A stretch of 64,000 nt of DNA from CAWJMD01 sp963843835 (GTDB taxonomy: Bacteria > Actinomycetota > Actinomycetes > Actinomycetales > CAWJMD01): NCBI GenBank assembly GCA_963843835.1, contig CAWJMD010000001.1, positions 1,116,001-1,180,000 of the forward strand, written 5' to 3'. The notes beneath the pieces were generated by a model, which worked only from the letters and a program-made list of their open reading frames with translations, did not search any database and was not told the DNA's origin. Every line of letters starts with the position of its first letter. Positions within the stretch are counted from its first letter, which is position 1. This document shows, piece by piece, positions 6,962 through 17,595 of the stretch. The position numbers and the translations under genes were made by a program.

Positions 6962-9139
6962 ATGGCATCCGAGCAGGCGGGGCGGGACGGGGGAGCGGGT
7001 AGCGCGTCAGCGCCCCTCCCGTCCTCACCGCAGAGGAACGTGGGACTGGCGCTCTTCGCCTCGGGCGTCGGCGTGCTCGGCGTCGGCGCCGTGCTGGCCG
7101 TCCTCGCCCACGACCCGCCACTGCGGTGGCTGAGCACCCACCCGTGGCAGCTGGTGGTGCTGGCGCTCGCGCTCGCGCTCGGCGAGCTGAAGCCCATCCC
7201 CGTCTCGCGCGGCGACGACACCGTCTCGCCGGTCACCATCTCCACCACCTTCGCGGTGGCCCTCATCGTCCTCGGGCCCCTCTCGTGGCTCCTCCTCGTC
7301 CACACGCTCGCCGTGGGTCTCGACGACCTGCGAGGGGGTCGACGGCCTCTCCAGATCCTCTTCAACGCGGGGCAGTACGCCCTGAGCATCGTGACCGCCC
7401 GTGCGGTCTTCTGCCTGCTGACCGGGACGCCGCTGCTGGGCGGCTACACCGAGTTCTCGGTCGGCGACCTGGTACCGGCCCTCGTCGCCGGTGCCGTGTT
7501 CGCCCTGGCCAACGACTCGCTGGTGGCGGTCGTGGTGGCGCTCGCCTCGGGGCAGCGCGTGAGCACCATGCTGCGCGAGGACGTGCGGTTCAAGCTCGAG
7601 ACCTCCGGCGTGCTGGTGGCGCTGGCGCCGTTGGCGGCCCTGCTCGCGGACGCCTCCCTGCTGATGCTCCCGCTGCTCGCCCTGCCGGTGCTGGCCGTCC
7701 GTCGTGCGGCGCACCTGGCGGTGCTGCGCGAGCGCCAGTCGCTGCACGATCCCCTCACGGGCCTGGCCAACCGAGAGCTCTTCCGCCGTCGAGTGGAGCG
7801 TGCCCTGGCCTCTGCTCCCGGCGAGGACCGCGGCGTCGCCCTGCTGATGGTCGACATGGACCACTTCAAGGACGTCAACGACATCCTGGGCCACCACGTC
7901 GGCGACCAGCTGCTGCGCGAGATCGCGGGCCGCATCGAGCGCGCGGCCGTGCCCTACGGGGAGAACGCCACGGTCGCCCGTCTGGGTGGAGACGAGTTCG
8001 CCGTCGTGCTCACCGACGCCCAGCCCGTAGCCGCGGCCGAGCATCTCGCGGAGAGCCTGCTGGCGCTGATGGCCCGTCCGGTGGACATCCCCGGCCAGCG
8101 GCTGTCCATCCAGGGGAGCATCGGCCTCACGACGACGGCCGGCAGGTCGGTCGACGTGCACGGCCTGCTGTCCGAGGCGGACATCGCCCTGTACGAGGCC
8201 AAGCGGGAGCGGGCGCGGTACCGCGTCTTCGAGCCGGGCACCGTCACAGGTTCGGCCGAGCGACTGGTGCTGCTGCCGCGCCTGAGGGAGGCCGTCGAGC
8301 GCGGTGAGCTAGAGGTGGTCTACCAGCCACAGCTGGACGTCCGCGACGGACGCGTCATGACCGTCGAGTCGCTCGTCAGGTGGGACCACCCCACGCAGGG
8401 CCGACTCGGCCCGGACACCTTCATCGAGCTGGCCGAGAGCGCCGGCCTCATCGGCGCCCTGACGAGCCACGTGCTGTCCGTGTCGGTGCAGGCGGCCAGC
8501 GAGTGGCGCCGGCGCGGGTGGGACGTCGGCATCTCGGTCAACCTCTCCGCCCGGCAGCTGACGGACCAGTCGCTGCCCCGGGAGGTCGCGGGGCTGCTGC
8601 ACCGCTGGGGCCTGCCGGCCTCCCACCTGACGATCGAGGTCACCGAGAGCAGCCTGATGGAGGACGCACGACAGGCGAGCGCCGTGCTGCGCGCCCTGCG
8701 TGAGATGGGCGTCCGGCTCGCGATCGACGACTTCGGCACGGGCTACTCCTCGCTGGTGCTGCTCCAGCGGCTGGACGTCGACGAGCTGAAGATCGACCGC
8801 AGCTTCGTGGCGGGCCTCGTCCGCGGCAGCCACGACGAGATCCTGGTGCGGTCGATCATCGACCTGGGCCACAACCTCGGGCTCGGTGTGGTCGCCGAGG
8901 GCGTCGAGACCTCGACGGTGGCCGAGCACCTGAGCGCGATGGGCTGCGACCGCCTGCAGGGCTACCTGTTCGGACGCCCGATGCCCGAGGAGGCCATCAC
9001 CGCCCTGCTGGCCGCCCAGCACGCGGTGGAACGCCACGCGGCGACCCACGGCGAGGTCGCCGGACGCCCGGCGGTGCGGGACGCCGCCGCCGCCCGGCCG
9101 CTCCTGCGTGCCGTCGGCGGCAAGGGTGTGGGCGTCTGA
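6962..9139 (+). CDS. Membrane-bound GGDEF-EAL protein (c-di-GMP turnover), no. 1
   Basis: 725 residues. Residues 20-255 hold about eight hydrophobic segments with LGELKPIPVSRG and FNAGQYALS, a module shared with the protein at 33164. A GGDEF domain follows, with DPLTGLANRELF and an intact GGDEF near residue 341, then an EAL domain near 468. The EAL signature reads ESL, but the metal and catalytic residues look complete: VNLSARQL, EVTESS, IDDFGTGYSS, LKIDRSFV, EGVET and LQGYLFGRP. Both cyclase and phosphodiesterase activity are possible; EAL activity looks sound. The protein sits in the cytoplasmic membrane and probably senses something through its TM module. It is the third ORF of a short operon, and its stop overlaps the DUF5317 start (TGATG). 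Confidence 0.9.
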   Translation: MASEQAGRDGGAGSASAPLPSSPQRNVGLALFASGVGVLGVGAVLAVLAHDPPLRWLSTHPWQLVVLALALALGELKPIPVSRGDDTVSPVTISTTFAVALIVLGPLSWLLLVHTLAVGLDDLRGGRRPLQILFNAGQYALSIVTARAVFCLLTGTPLLGGYTEFSVGDLVPALVAGAVFALANDSLVAVVVALASGQRVSTMLREDVRFKLETSGVLVALAPLAALLADASLLMLPLLALPVLAVRRAAHLAVLRERQSLHDPLTGLANRELFRRRVERALASAPGEDRGVALLMVDMDHFKDVNDILGHHVGDQLLREIAGRIERAAVPYGENATVARLGGDEFAVVLTDAQPVAAAEHLAESLLALMARPVDIPGQRLSIQGSIGLTTTAGRSVDVHGLLSEADIALYEAKRERARYRVFEPGTVTGSAERLVLLPRLREAVERGELEVVYQPQLDVRDGRVMTVESLVRWDHPTQGRLGPDTFIELAESAGLIGALTSHVLSVSVQAASEWRRRGWDVGISVNLSARQLTDQSLPREVAGLLHRWGLPASHLTIEVTESSLMEDARQASAVLRALREMGVRLAIDDFGTGYSSLVLLQRLDVDELKIDRSFVAGLVRGSHDEILVRSIIDLGHNLGLGVVAEGVETSTVAEHLSAMGCDRLQGYLFGRPMPEEAITALLAAQHAVERHAATHGEVAGRPAVRDAAAARPLLRAVGGKGVGV

Positions 9140-9738
9140 TGCTGGTCGTCGCGCTCTTCGCGCTGGGGCTCGCCGCAGTTCCTCTGACCGGCGGCACCTG
9201 GCGTGGCCTGTCGCGGCTGCGGCTGCGGCACGGCTGGCTCGCGCTCGCCGCACTCGCGTGCCAGCTCGTGGTGCTTCAGGTGCCCGGTCTGCCCGAGGCC
9301 GTCTCGGCGCCCGTGCACGTGCTCACGTACGGCCTCGCCGCGGCGCTCGTCGTCGTCAACCGCCAGGTCGCCGGGCTGTGGCTGCTCGCGCTCGGGGCCG
9401 CCGCGAACGGCATCACCATCGCCCTCAACGGCGGGACCCTGCCCGCCTCACGGGAGGCCATGCGCACGGCCGGCCTGCCGGTGGAGGAGGGGTTCGTCAA
9501 CTCGGGAGTGGTCACCGACCCCGTGCTCCCGTGGCTGGGTGACGTGTTCGCGGTGCCGGCTTCGGTCCCCCTCGCCAACGTGTTCAGCATCGGCGACGTG
9601 CTCGTCGTCGTCGGCGCCTGGTGGATGGTCTGGACCGCCACGCGCCGGGACGCACCGTCCGACCGGTGCGTGCCGGCCCCACTCGGTGCAGAACGCAGCA
9701 GGCTCTCGCCCGAGCGCCTGCCCTCCGTCCCCGGCTGA
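9139..9738 (+). CDS. DUF5317 family membrane protein
   Basis: 199 residues from an ATG that shares a base with the previous stop, so translation is coupled to the GGDEF-EAL gene. About four to five hydrophobic segments run through residues 1-175. Conserved-looking stretches are NGGTLPASREAM, GFVNS, WLGDVFAVP and PLANVFSIGDVL. These match the actinobacterial and firmicute DUF5317 family, which often sits next to signalling genes. The C-terminal 30 residues are Arg/Ser/Pro-rich and cytoplasmic. Function is unknown; the overlap suggests a partnership with the c-di-GMP enzyme. Confidence 0.8.
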   Translation: MLVVALFALGLAAVPLTGGTWRGLSRLRLRHGWLALAALACQLVVLQVPGLPEAVSAPVHVLTYGLAAALVVVNRQVAGLWLLALGAAANGITIALNGGTLPASREAMRTAGLPVEEGFVNSGVVTDPVLPWLGDVFAVPASVPLANVFSIGDVLVVVGAWWMVWTATRRDAPSDRCVPAPLGAERSRLSPERLPSVPG

Positions 9739-9810
9739 GCCAGACGGCTCGGTCGCACCTCGTCGGCGGATCGCCCCTGTGCTAGACAGGCGTCAACCGA
9801 GGGAGCGCAC

Positions 9811-10953
9811 GTGACGGATCTGAGCCTGGGAGTCGTGTCGCAGTCGCGCAAGGAGAACGAGCGGCGACTGCCCATCCACCCGGCGCACGTCGAGCGGATC
9901 GACGCGGACCTGCGGCGACGCATCCGCCTCGAGCACGGCTACGGCGAGCCGTTCGGGCTCAGCGACGACCACCTCGCCGGTCTGGTCGGTGGCCTGTGCA
10001 CACGTGACGAGCTCGTCGCGGAGTGCGACGTCGTGCTGCTGCCGAAGCCGGTCCTCGACGACGTGGCCGAGCTGCGGGACGGACAGGTGCTGTGGGGCTG
10101 GCCGCACTGCGTGCAGGACGAGCAGCTGACGCAGCTCGCCATCGACCGTCGGCTCACGATGATCGCGTTCGAGGCGATGAACCACTGGAACCGGGACGGG
10201 TCCTTCGGCCTGCACGTCTTCCACAAGAACAACGAGATCGCCGGGTACGCCTCGGTGCTGCAGGCGCTGCAGCTGGTCGGCTCGACGGGTGACTACGGGC
10301 GGCGGCTGCGAGCGGTCGTGATCGGCTTCGGGGCGACGGCCCGGGGCGCGGTGACCGTGCTCAACGCGCTCGGGGTGCACGACGTCACCGTCCTGACCAG
10401 CCGCGACGTCGCGGCGGTCAGCTCGCCGATCCACTCCGCGGTGATCCTGAACTTCGACCACGACGACCACGACCCCCGCCGCAGCAGCGTCACGACCGAC
10501 GACGGCCGGGTGCCGCTGGCCGGGTTCCTCGCGGAGCACGACGTGATCGTCAACTGCGTGCTGCAGGATCCGGACTCGCCGCTGATGTTCCTCGTGGACG
10601 AGGACCTGCCGACGCTGAGGCCCGGCACCCTGATCGTCGACGTGTCGTGCGACGAGGGCATGGGGTTCAGCTGGGCGCGTCCGACGCCGTTCACCGACCC
10701 GATGTTCGACGTGGGTGACCACGTGCACTACTACGGCGTCGACCACAGCCCCTCGTACCTGTGGAACTCGGCCACCTGGGAGAACAGCGAGGCGTTGCTC
10801 CCGTTCCTTCCGACGGTGATGGCCGGCGGGGCGGCATGGGACGCGGACGACACGGTGCGACGAGCCATCGAGATCCGGGACGGCGTCGTCCAGAACCCTG
10901 CGATCCTGTCGTTCCAGCAACGGTCGCCCGAGTACCCGCACGACCGCGCCTGA
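9811..10953 (+). CDS. N5-(carboxyethyl)ornithine synthase / alanine dehydrogenase-like oxidoreductase
   Basis: 380 residues from a GTG with a GGGAG site. The N-terminus has SRKENERRLPIHP, the substrate-binding Lys/Arg pattern of the alanine dehydrogenase/transhydrogenase fold. EAMNHW follows near residue 127, then a Rossmann segment VIGFGATARGAV near residue 170. Actinobacterial proteins of this length and layout are usually annotated as carboxyethylornithine synthase, which reductively condenses pyruvate with ornithine using NADPH. True alanine dehydrogenases are similar in size, so substrate is uncertain. It stands alone; TAGACA near 9783 may be its -10. Confidence 0.65.
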   Translation: MTDLSLGVVSQSRKENERRLPIHPAHVERIDADLRRRIRLEHGYGEPFGLSDDHLAGLVGGLCTRDELVAECDVVLLPKPVLDDVAELRDGQVLWGWPHCVQDEQLTQLAIDRRLTMIAFEAMNHWNRDGSFGLHVFHKNNEIAGYASVLQALQLVGSTGDYGRRLRAVVIGFGATARGAVTVLNALGVHDVTVLTSRDVAAVSSPIHSAVILNFDHDDHDPRRSSVTTDDGRVPLAGFLAEHDVIVNCVLQDPDSPLMFLVDEDLPTLRPGTLIVDVSCDEGMGFSWARPTPFTDPMFDVGDHVHYYGVDHSPSYLWNSATWENSEALLPFLPTVMAGGAAWDADDTVRRAIEIRDGVVQNPAILSFQQRSPEYPHDRA

Positions 10954-11090
10954 CCCACTGGGCGTGTCCCATCTACCGGGTGATTGAGCCCTGGGGGAGG
11001 CGCACTCTCATGCCCATCTACGTGGACTCTCGTTCACCAGCAGTCGGTCCTCAACCACGTCCGTCAGCCAGATGCCGTCTGAGGCTGACC
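10954..11090. other. 137-bp gap after the 9811 gene
   Basis: No open frame with codon bias, no clear terminator hairpin and no tRNA fold. Base composition is a little less G+C-rich than the flanking genes and continues into the truncated GNAT gene. Confidence 0.4.
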
Positions 11091-11501
11091 TCAGCTGGAG
11101 GCCGTCGATCTGGACCAGACGCCGAACCACTGCTCAGCGCCCCACTCCTCAAACCGTTCCACCTCGGCGAACCCCAGTTTGCTGGCTATGCGCATGGAGG
11201 GCTCGTTGGCGCTCTGAGTACACAGCACCACCGCCTCGCCCGGGGCCTCACGGGCGAACCACTCAAGAACCGCAGCGCATGCCTCACCGGCATACCCCCG
11301 TCCCCACGCCTCGGGGAGGAACAGATAGCCAAGCCAAGGAGCCCCGGAATCCTGGGCCACGTGACCCCGCCGCTCATCGTCACGCCGATCAAGCGTGATC
11401 GTGCCGATCATCGTCCCGTCCAGTTCGGCGACGAGGAAGCCGGGGCGTCGCCCGGGAATCTCCGGGACCGTGCGCTCAAGCACTTCGCGACAGGGGGCCA
11501 A
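11091..11501 (-). CDS. GNAT family N-acetyltransferase, N-terminally short (possible gene remnant)
   Basis: 136 residues opening with TTG. Core GNAT motifs are present: ELDGTMIGTITLD (beta strands), YLFLPEAWGRGYAGEAC (the acetyl-CoA pyrophosphate loop, usually R/Q-x-x-G-x-G/A) and NEPSMRIASKLGF (motif B). The family normally has 165-185 residues, with an N-terminal strand and helix before this point. Here the frame is closed by a TGA at 11517-11519, only six codons upstream. No ATG, GTG or ribosome site is present. Either the gene has decayed or a frameshift hides its start. Codon bias is weaker than in neighbouring genes, which suggests acquisition or relaxed selection. Confidence 0.6.
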   Translation of the reverse strand: MAPCREVLERTVPEIPGRRPGFLVAELDGTMIGTITLDRRDDERRGHVAQDSGAPWLGYLFLPEAWGRGYAGEACAAVLEWFAREAPGEAVVLCTQSANEPSMRIASKLGFAEVERFEEWGAEQWFGVWSRSTASS

Positions 11502-11733
11502 GTAGCGGGTCCAAGTTCACCCATGACCCACACCCTAGAGAAGCGCGCGGATCTGCCGCCTTGAGGGCGGACCCCGGCGCGCCTCATGCGACGGCTGGAG
11601 CGCCTGCTGACGAGCGCGTGCCTTCGTCAGGTGACGCAGTGCGGTCGCGACGCAGGCGACCTGAAGCCAGCCGGTCGCTGAACAGGTGGTGCTCTCGAAC
11701 GACTTCGCCAACCGGCGTGACCGGCCGAGGCGG

Positions 11734-12084
11734 TCAGGCCCGCGAGGCGCACCCGATGCAGGTCGGGGCGGTCGGCCGGGCCGCGAGCCGAGCAGGTGCG
11801 ATCGCCTCCCCGCAGGTCACGCAGCGTCCGTAGACGCCGTCGTCCCACCGCGCGAGGGCCGCCTCGACGTCGCCGAGCCGACGTCGAGCCTGGTCGAGCA
11901 GGGCCGAGACCTGCGCGCGCTCGAAGGCGATCGTCGCGCCTTCGGGGTCGTGCTCGTCGTCGGTGTTCGCGCCCGCGGTCGCGTCGACCACGTCCTGCAG
12001 GTCGCCTCGGAGCCCGGCGATGCGAGCCATCGTGCGCGCCCGCTCGTCCTCCAGCGTCCGTCGCGACGGTCGGGGCTCGGGCAC
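11734..12084 (-). CDS. TraR/DksA-type zinc-finger protein
   Basis: 116 residues from a GTG 8 nt after the mak stop. An N-terminal helical hairpin (LEDERARTMARIAGLRGDL, ALLDQARRRLGDVEAALARWDDGVYG) leads to a C-terminal C4 zinc finger: CVTC, then CIGC 18 residues later. This is the dksA/traR C4-type layout of actinobacterial proteins, some of which bind RNA polymerase or serve as stress-related regulators. The acidic DxxDxA tip of true DksA is not evident. It is the last gene of the apparent glgE-treS-mak operon, so it may share glycogen-related control. Function in this context is inferred only from position. Confidence 0.8.
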   Translation of the reverse strand: MPEPRPSRRTLEDERARTMARIAGLRGDLQDVVDATAGANTDDEHDPEGATIAFERAQVSALLDQARRRLGDVEAALARWDDGVYGRCVTCGEAIAPARLAARPTAPTCIGCASRA

Positions 12085-12092
12085 GCGGCCGC

Positions 12093-13405
12093 TCAGGCGA
12101 GGAGACGCTCGACGGCGCGCAGCGGCACGTCCAGCCAGTCCGGACGGTTCCTGGTCTCGTAGACCACCTCGTACAGCGCCTTGTCCAGCTCGAGGGCGGT
12201 GAGGAGCTCGGCCTGGACCCGCGGGTCGTCCCCGCCCGCGTCGGCGTACCCCGCACAGAACGCCTCGCGGCAGGCCATGGCCCATCCCTGCGACTGCTCG
12301 GCCGCTCCCTCGCCGGCGTGCCGGGCCGCGTAGTCGAACGAACGCAGCATTCCGGCGACGTCGCGGAGCGCCAGGTCGGGCACGACGCGCTCGGCGAGCG
12401 GCCGCAGCGGCTCACCCTCGAAGTCCAGCAGGATCCAGCCACGCTCGGGGGAGTGCAGCACCTGGCCGAGGTGGTAGTCGCCGTGCACCCGCTGCAGGTC
12501 GGGCATCGGGCCGAGGGAGTCGAGCGCAGAGGTGTGGTGGCGGAGAGCGGAGGCGTGCGGTTCCAGGGCCGGCGCCGACGCCAGGGCCCACGCCACACGG
12601 GCACGTAGGCCGGCCATCACCTGCCCGCGTACCTCCTCGCTCATCGGCAGGTGGCCGAACGCCTCGGCCATCGAGACGTGGACCTGGGCCGTCGCCCCGC
12701 CGAGACCGGCTGCGCTGGAGGTGAAGTCGGTACCGTGGGTGACGGCGACGACGGCCTCGCGCCACGCGTCCTGGCTGCCTTCGAGGAACTCCGCGGCCAC
12801 GGCCAGGTGCCCCTCGACCGTCGATCCGTCGCGTGCCGACCAGGTGCCCGAGGCCCAGCCGACGGGTCGCGCGACCCGGCTGCAGCCGACACGCGTCAGG
12901 GCGGCCGCGACCTCGACGTCGGGGTTGGCGCCGGGGTGCAGCGTGCGGAACACCTTGACGATGCACGCGTCCGACGTGCCGTCGGCCACGATCACGCTCG
13001 TGTTGGACTGCTCGCCGGACAGGACGCGACCCGGCGACCCCGGGTCGGGCACCCGCGAGCCGGGAGCCGCATCGAGCGAGCGCAGCAGGGCGGCCACGTA
13101 CGCCGGGTCGTGCGGTCCGTCGTAGACCCAGCGCTCCCCGAACCGGCCGTGCGCCGTGCGGCCCAGCAGGGCGGACCCGGCCCCCTCGAGCGGCTCGGAG
13201 CGGAACGTCAGTGGGACCTGCACCACGTCGAAGCGCCCACCGGAGTCGAGGCCGACCAGGTGCACCTCCACCTCGACCGTCGGGTCAGGGTCGTCGAGCG
13301 TCATCCCGCCGACCTGGTGCAGCGACACCCCGCGCCCCTTGGCCGGGTACCAGCGCTGGCGGGGCAGCCAGGTGTGCAGCAGGTGATCTAGCGGCTCGAC
13401 CGAGC

Positions 13406-13409
<4 letters not shown>
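12093..13409 (-). CDS. mak: Maltokinase (trehalose to alpha-glucan pathway)
   Basis: 438 residues. It phosphorylates maltose with ATP to maltose 1-phosphate, the substrate of GlgE. The N-terminal cap contains LPRQRWYPAKGR, characteristic of Mak/Pep2. The kinase part shows GEQSNTSVIV near residue 135, the catalytic HGDYHLGQV near residue 310 and ILLDFEGEP (metal binding). Length matches the 440-455 of mycobacterial Mak. Its GTG start overlaps the treS stop by 4 nt, so the two proteins are probably made in equal amounts; they form a hetero-octamer in mycobacteria. It is cytoplasmic. Confidence 0.95.
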
Positions 13410-15124
<1,715 letters not shown>

Positions 15125-15126
15125 GT

Positions 15127-17340
15127 TCAGTTCCTCCTGATGTGGACGACGTGGGCGGGAGCATCCCGTCCGAGCCTGACGTAGACGTGCTCACCCCACT
15201 GCCAGGACTCGCCGGACAGCAGGTCGTGCGCGACGAACGAGTCGTGCCAGTCGTACCCGAGTGCGGCCATGTCGAGCTTCATCGTCGTCTCACGCGTGGA
15301 ATGGGGGTCCAGGTTGACCACGGTGAGGACCGTGTCCTCGCGCCCGGTCGGCGACAGCTCCGCCGGGACCCGGCGCGAGTAGGCGATGAGGAACTCGTCG
15401 TAGGTCTCGTGGAACACGAGGTCGCGCAGCCGCTGCAGCGCCGGGTGCTCGCGCCGGGCACGGTTGAGGGCGGTCAGGAGCGGCTGCAGGCTCTCGCCCC
15501 GCTCGAGCGCACCGGCGAAGTCCCGTGGCCTGAACTCGTACTTCTCGTTGTCGATCTGCTCCTCGACCCCCGGACGGGCGACGTTCTCGACGAGCTCGTA
15601 GCCCGAGTAGATGCCCCACGTTGGAACCGATGTCGCGGCGAGGACCGCGCGCAGCATGAACGCCGTCCGTCCGCCGTACTGCATGGTCGGGGTGAGGATG
15701 TCGTGGGTCGTCGGCCAGAAGCTGGGCCGCATGTAGTCGGCCGTGCCGGGCTTGCCCTCGGTCACCACCTCTGATCCAGTCGACAGCTCGGTGAGGTACG
15801 ACGTGAGCTCCGCCTTCGTGTTGCGCCAGGTGAAGTACGTGTACGACTGGTGGTAGCCCACCTTCGCCAGCCCGCGCATCATCGCGGGACGCGTGAACGC
15901 CTCGGCGAGGAAGATCACCTCGGGATGGTCACGGTTCACCTCGTCGAGGAGCCACTCCCAGAACTCGACGGGCTTGGTGTGGGGGTTGTCGACCCGGAAC
16001 GCTGTGACGCCGTGGTCGATCCACACGTTGATGATCCGCAGCACCTCGTCGTAGATCCCGTCGGGATCGTTGTCGAAGTTCATCGGGTAGATGTCCTGGT
16101 ACTTCTTCGGCGGGTTCTCGGCGTAGGCGATGGAGCCGTCCGCCCGCGTCGTGAACCACTCCGGGTGCTCGGTGACCCAGGGGTGGTCCGGGGAGCACTG
16201 CAGCGCGATGTCCAGGGCGACCTCGAGGCCGAGCTCCCTGGCGCGCGCGACGAAGGCGTCGAAGTCGTCGAACGTGCCCAGCTCGGGGGCGATCGCGTCA
16301 TGGCCACCGTCCGCCGAACCGATGGCGTAGGGCGAGCCGGGGTCGCCCGGCTCCGTGGTCAGCGTGTTGTTGCGGCCCTTGCGGTTCGTCGAGCCGATGG
16401 GGTGGACCGGCGTGAGGTACGCGATGTCGAAGCCCATCTCGGCGATCGCGTCCAGGCGCTTGGCAGCGGTGCGCAGGGTCCCCGTGGTCCACTCGCCGGT
16501 GTCCGGGTCGCGCACGGCGCCCTCCGACCGCGGGAAGAACTCGTACCAGGACCCGTAGAGCGCCAGCTCGCGCTGCACCCGCAGGGGGAACGGCCCGGTG
16601 GCGGTGACGTACCGGCGGAACGGGTTGCGGGCCAGGGCCCGGTGCACGACGGCGGACGTCCCCGCCGCCATCCGCGCCTGTGCCGGTCGCGCGGTGTCGC
16701 GCAGACCCTCGACCGCGGCGGTGAGGTGGGCGCGGTCCGACTCGCTGTGCCCCGGGTCGGCGGCGGCCTGCTCGAGCAGGAGCGCGCCCTCGACGAGCAT
16801 GAGCTCGGTGTCGACGTCGGCGGCGACCTTGATCACGGCGTCGTGCTCCCAGGTGCCGTACGGGTCGTCCCAGCCCTCGACGCGGAAGGTCCAGTCACCG
16901 ATGGCGTCGGGGACGACGTTGGCCAGGTAGCGGTCGGTGCCGGGGTCGGCCGGCGACATCCGCACCCGGGTGTGCTCGGTGCCGTCCGGCCGCAGCAGCA
17001 CGGCCGTGGCGGCCACCGCGTCGTGCCCCTCGCGGAACACCGTGGCGCTGACCGGCACGGCCTCGCCGACGACGCAGCGGGCGGGCCACCGGCCGCCGTC
17101 CACAGCCGGCCCCACGCCCATCACGGGGATCCTCCCGAGCCCGGACGCGGACCGAGGAGCCGAGGTGCCCGGCGCGCCCGAAGCGGCCGGCGCGCTCTGC
17201 GCGGTGGGTGCGGTCGTCGAGGCGGTGACGCGCCGTCGCGGGGGTGTGTCCGCCTTCTGGGGTGCCTTGCGCCGGGAGGCGGCGGAGGGCGTGGTGGGGG
17301 TCTCGCTCGGACGCTGGGACTTCTTGCTGGACCGGCTCAC
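15127..17340 (-). CDS. glgE: Maltose-1-phosphate maltosyltransferase
   Basis: 737 residues. It transfers maltose from maltose 1-phosphate to linear alpha-glucan (GH13_3). The family-like part starts near residue 70 (RIPVMGVGP, WPARCVVGEAVPVSATVFREGHDAV). Catalytic residues lie in VTAFRVDNPHTKP (Asp, about 447) and FLAEAFTRPAM (Glu, about 477). The first about 65 residues are a Ser/Thr/Pro/Ala-rich basic stretch missing in mycobacterial GlgE. A TAGCGT hexamer 7 nt before GTG 17340 supports this long form as a leaderless start. It is first gene of the glgE-treS-mak operon and divergent from glgP. Confidence 0.95.
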   Translation of the reverse strand: MSRSSKKSQRPSETPTTPSAASRRKAPQKADTPPRRRVTASTTAPTAQSAPAASGAPGTSAPRSASGLGRIPVMGVGPAVDGGRWPARCVVGEAVPVSATVFREGHDAVAATAVLLRPDGTEHTRVRMSPADPGTDRYLANVVPDAIGDWTFRVEGWDDPYGTWEHDAVIKVAADVDTELMLVEGALLLEQAAADPGHSESDRAHLTAAVEGLRDTARPAQARMAAGTSAVVHRALARNPFRRYVTATGPFPLRVQRELALYGSWYEFFPRSEGAVRDPDTGEWTTGTLRTAAKRLDAIAEMGFDIAYLTPVHPIGSTNRKGRNNTLTTEPGDPGSPYAIGSADGGHDAIAPELGTFDDFDAFVARARELGLEVALDIALQCSPDHPWVTEHPEWFTTRADGSIAYAENPPKKYQDIYPMNFDNDPDGIYDEVLRIINVWIDHGVTAFRVDNPHTKPVEFWEWLLDEVNRDHPEVIFLAEAFTRPAMMRGLAKVGYHQSYTYFTWRNTKAELTSYLTELSTGSEVVTEGKPGTADYMRPSFWPTTHDILTPTMQYGGRTAFMLRAVLAATSVPTWGIYSGYELVENVARPGVEEQIDNEKYEFRPRDFAGALERGESLQPLLTALNRARREHPALQRLRDLVFHETYDEFLIAYSRRVPAELSPTGREDTVLTVVNLDPHSTRETTMKLDMAALGYDWHDSFVAHDLLSGESWQWGEHVYVRLGRDAPAHVVHIRRN

Positions 17341-17347
17341 CCGGGGA

Positions 17348-17353
17348 ACGCTA
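17348..17353 (-). promoter_or_regulatory. Putative -10 of glgE, leaderless
   Basis: TAGCGT on the minus strand, 7 nt before GTG 17340. It supports the upstream start and hence the N-terminal extension of GlgE. Confidence 0.5.
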
Positions 17354-17581
17354 CCGAGCGCGCGGCCCCCCGTGCAGGTCGTGGTCCGTGACGTGGACGT
17401 GGACCCTCACCGGCACCACGACGCCACCTCCGCAGATCGCGGACGATCGGCGACGTCTCGGGCTGAGAAACCATAGAAAGTGGACGATCTGGGATTCGGG
17501 AGGCTGATCGCGAGGTGTGCAACTTCTTGCGAACCTCGCAAAGAGGCGACCGGCTCCGGCGTGTCGGGCCGCGACCTCCCG

Positions 17582-17587
17582 TACGCT
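17582..17587 (+). promoter_or_regulatory. Putative -10 of glgP
   Basis: TACGCT, 8 nt before GTG 17596. It lies in the 255-bp divergent region between glgE and glgP, which is where shared control of glucan synthesis and breakdown would act; I see no clear palindrome there. Confidence 0.45.
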
Positions 17588-17595
17588 CCCCCGTC

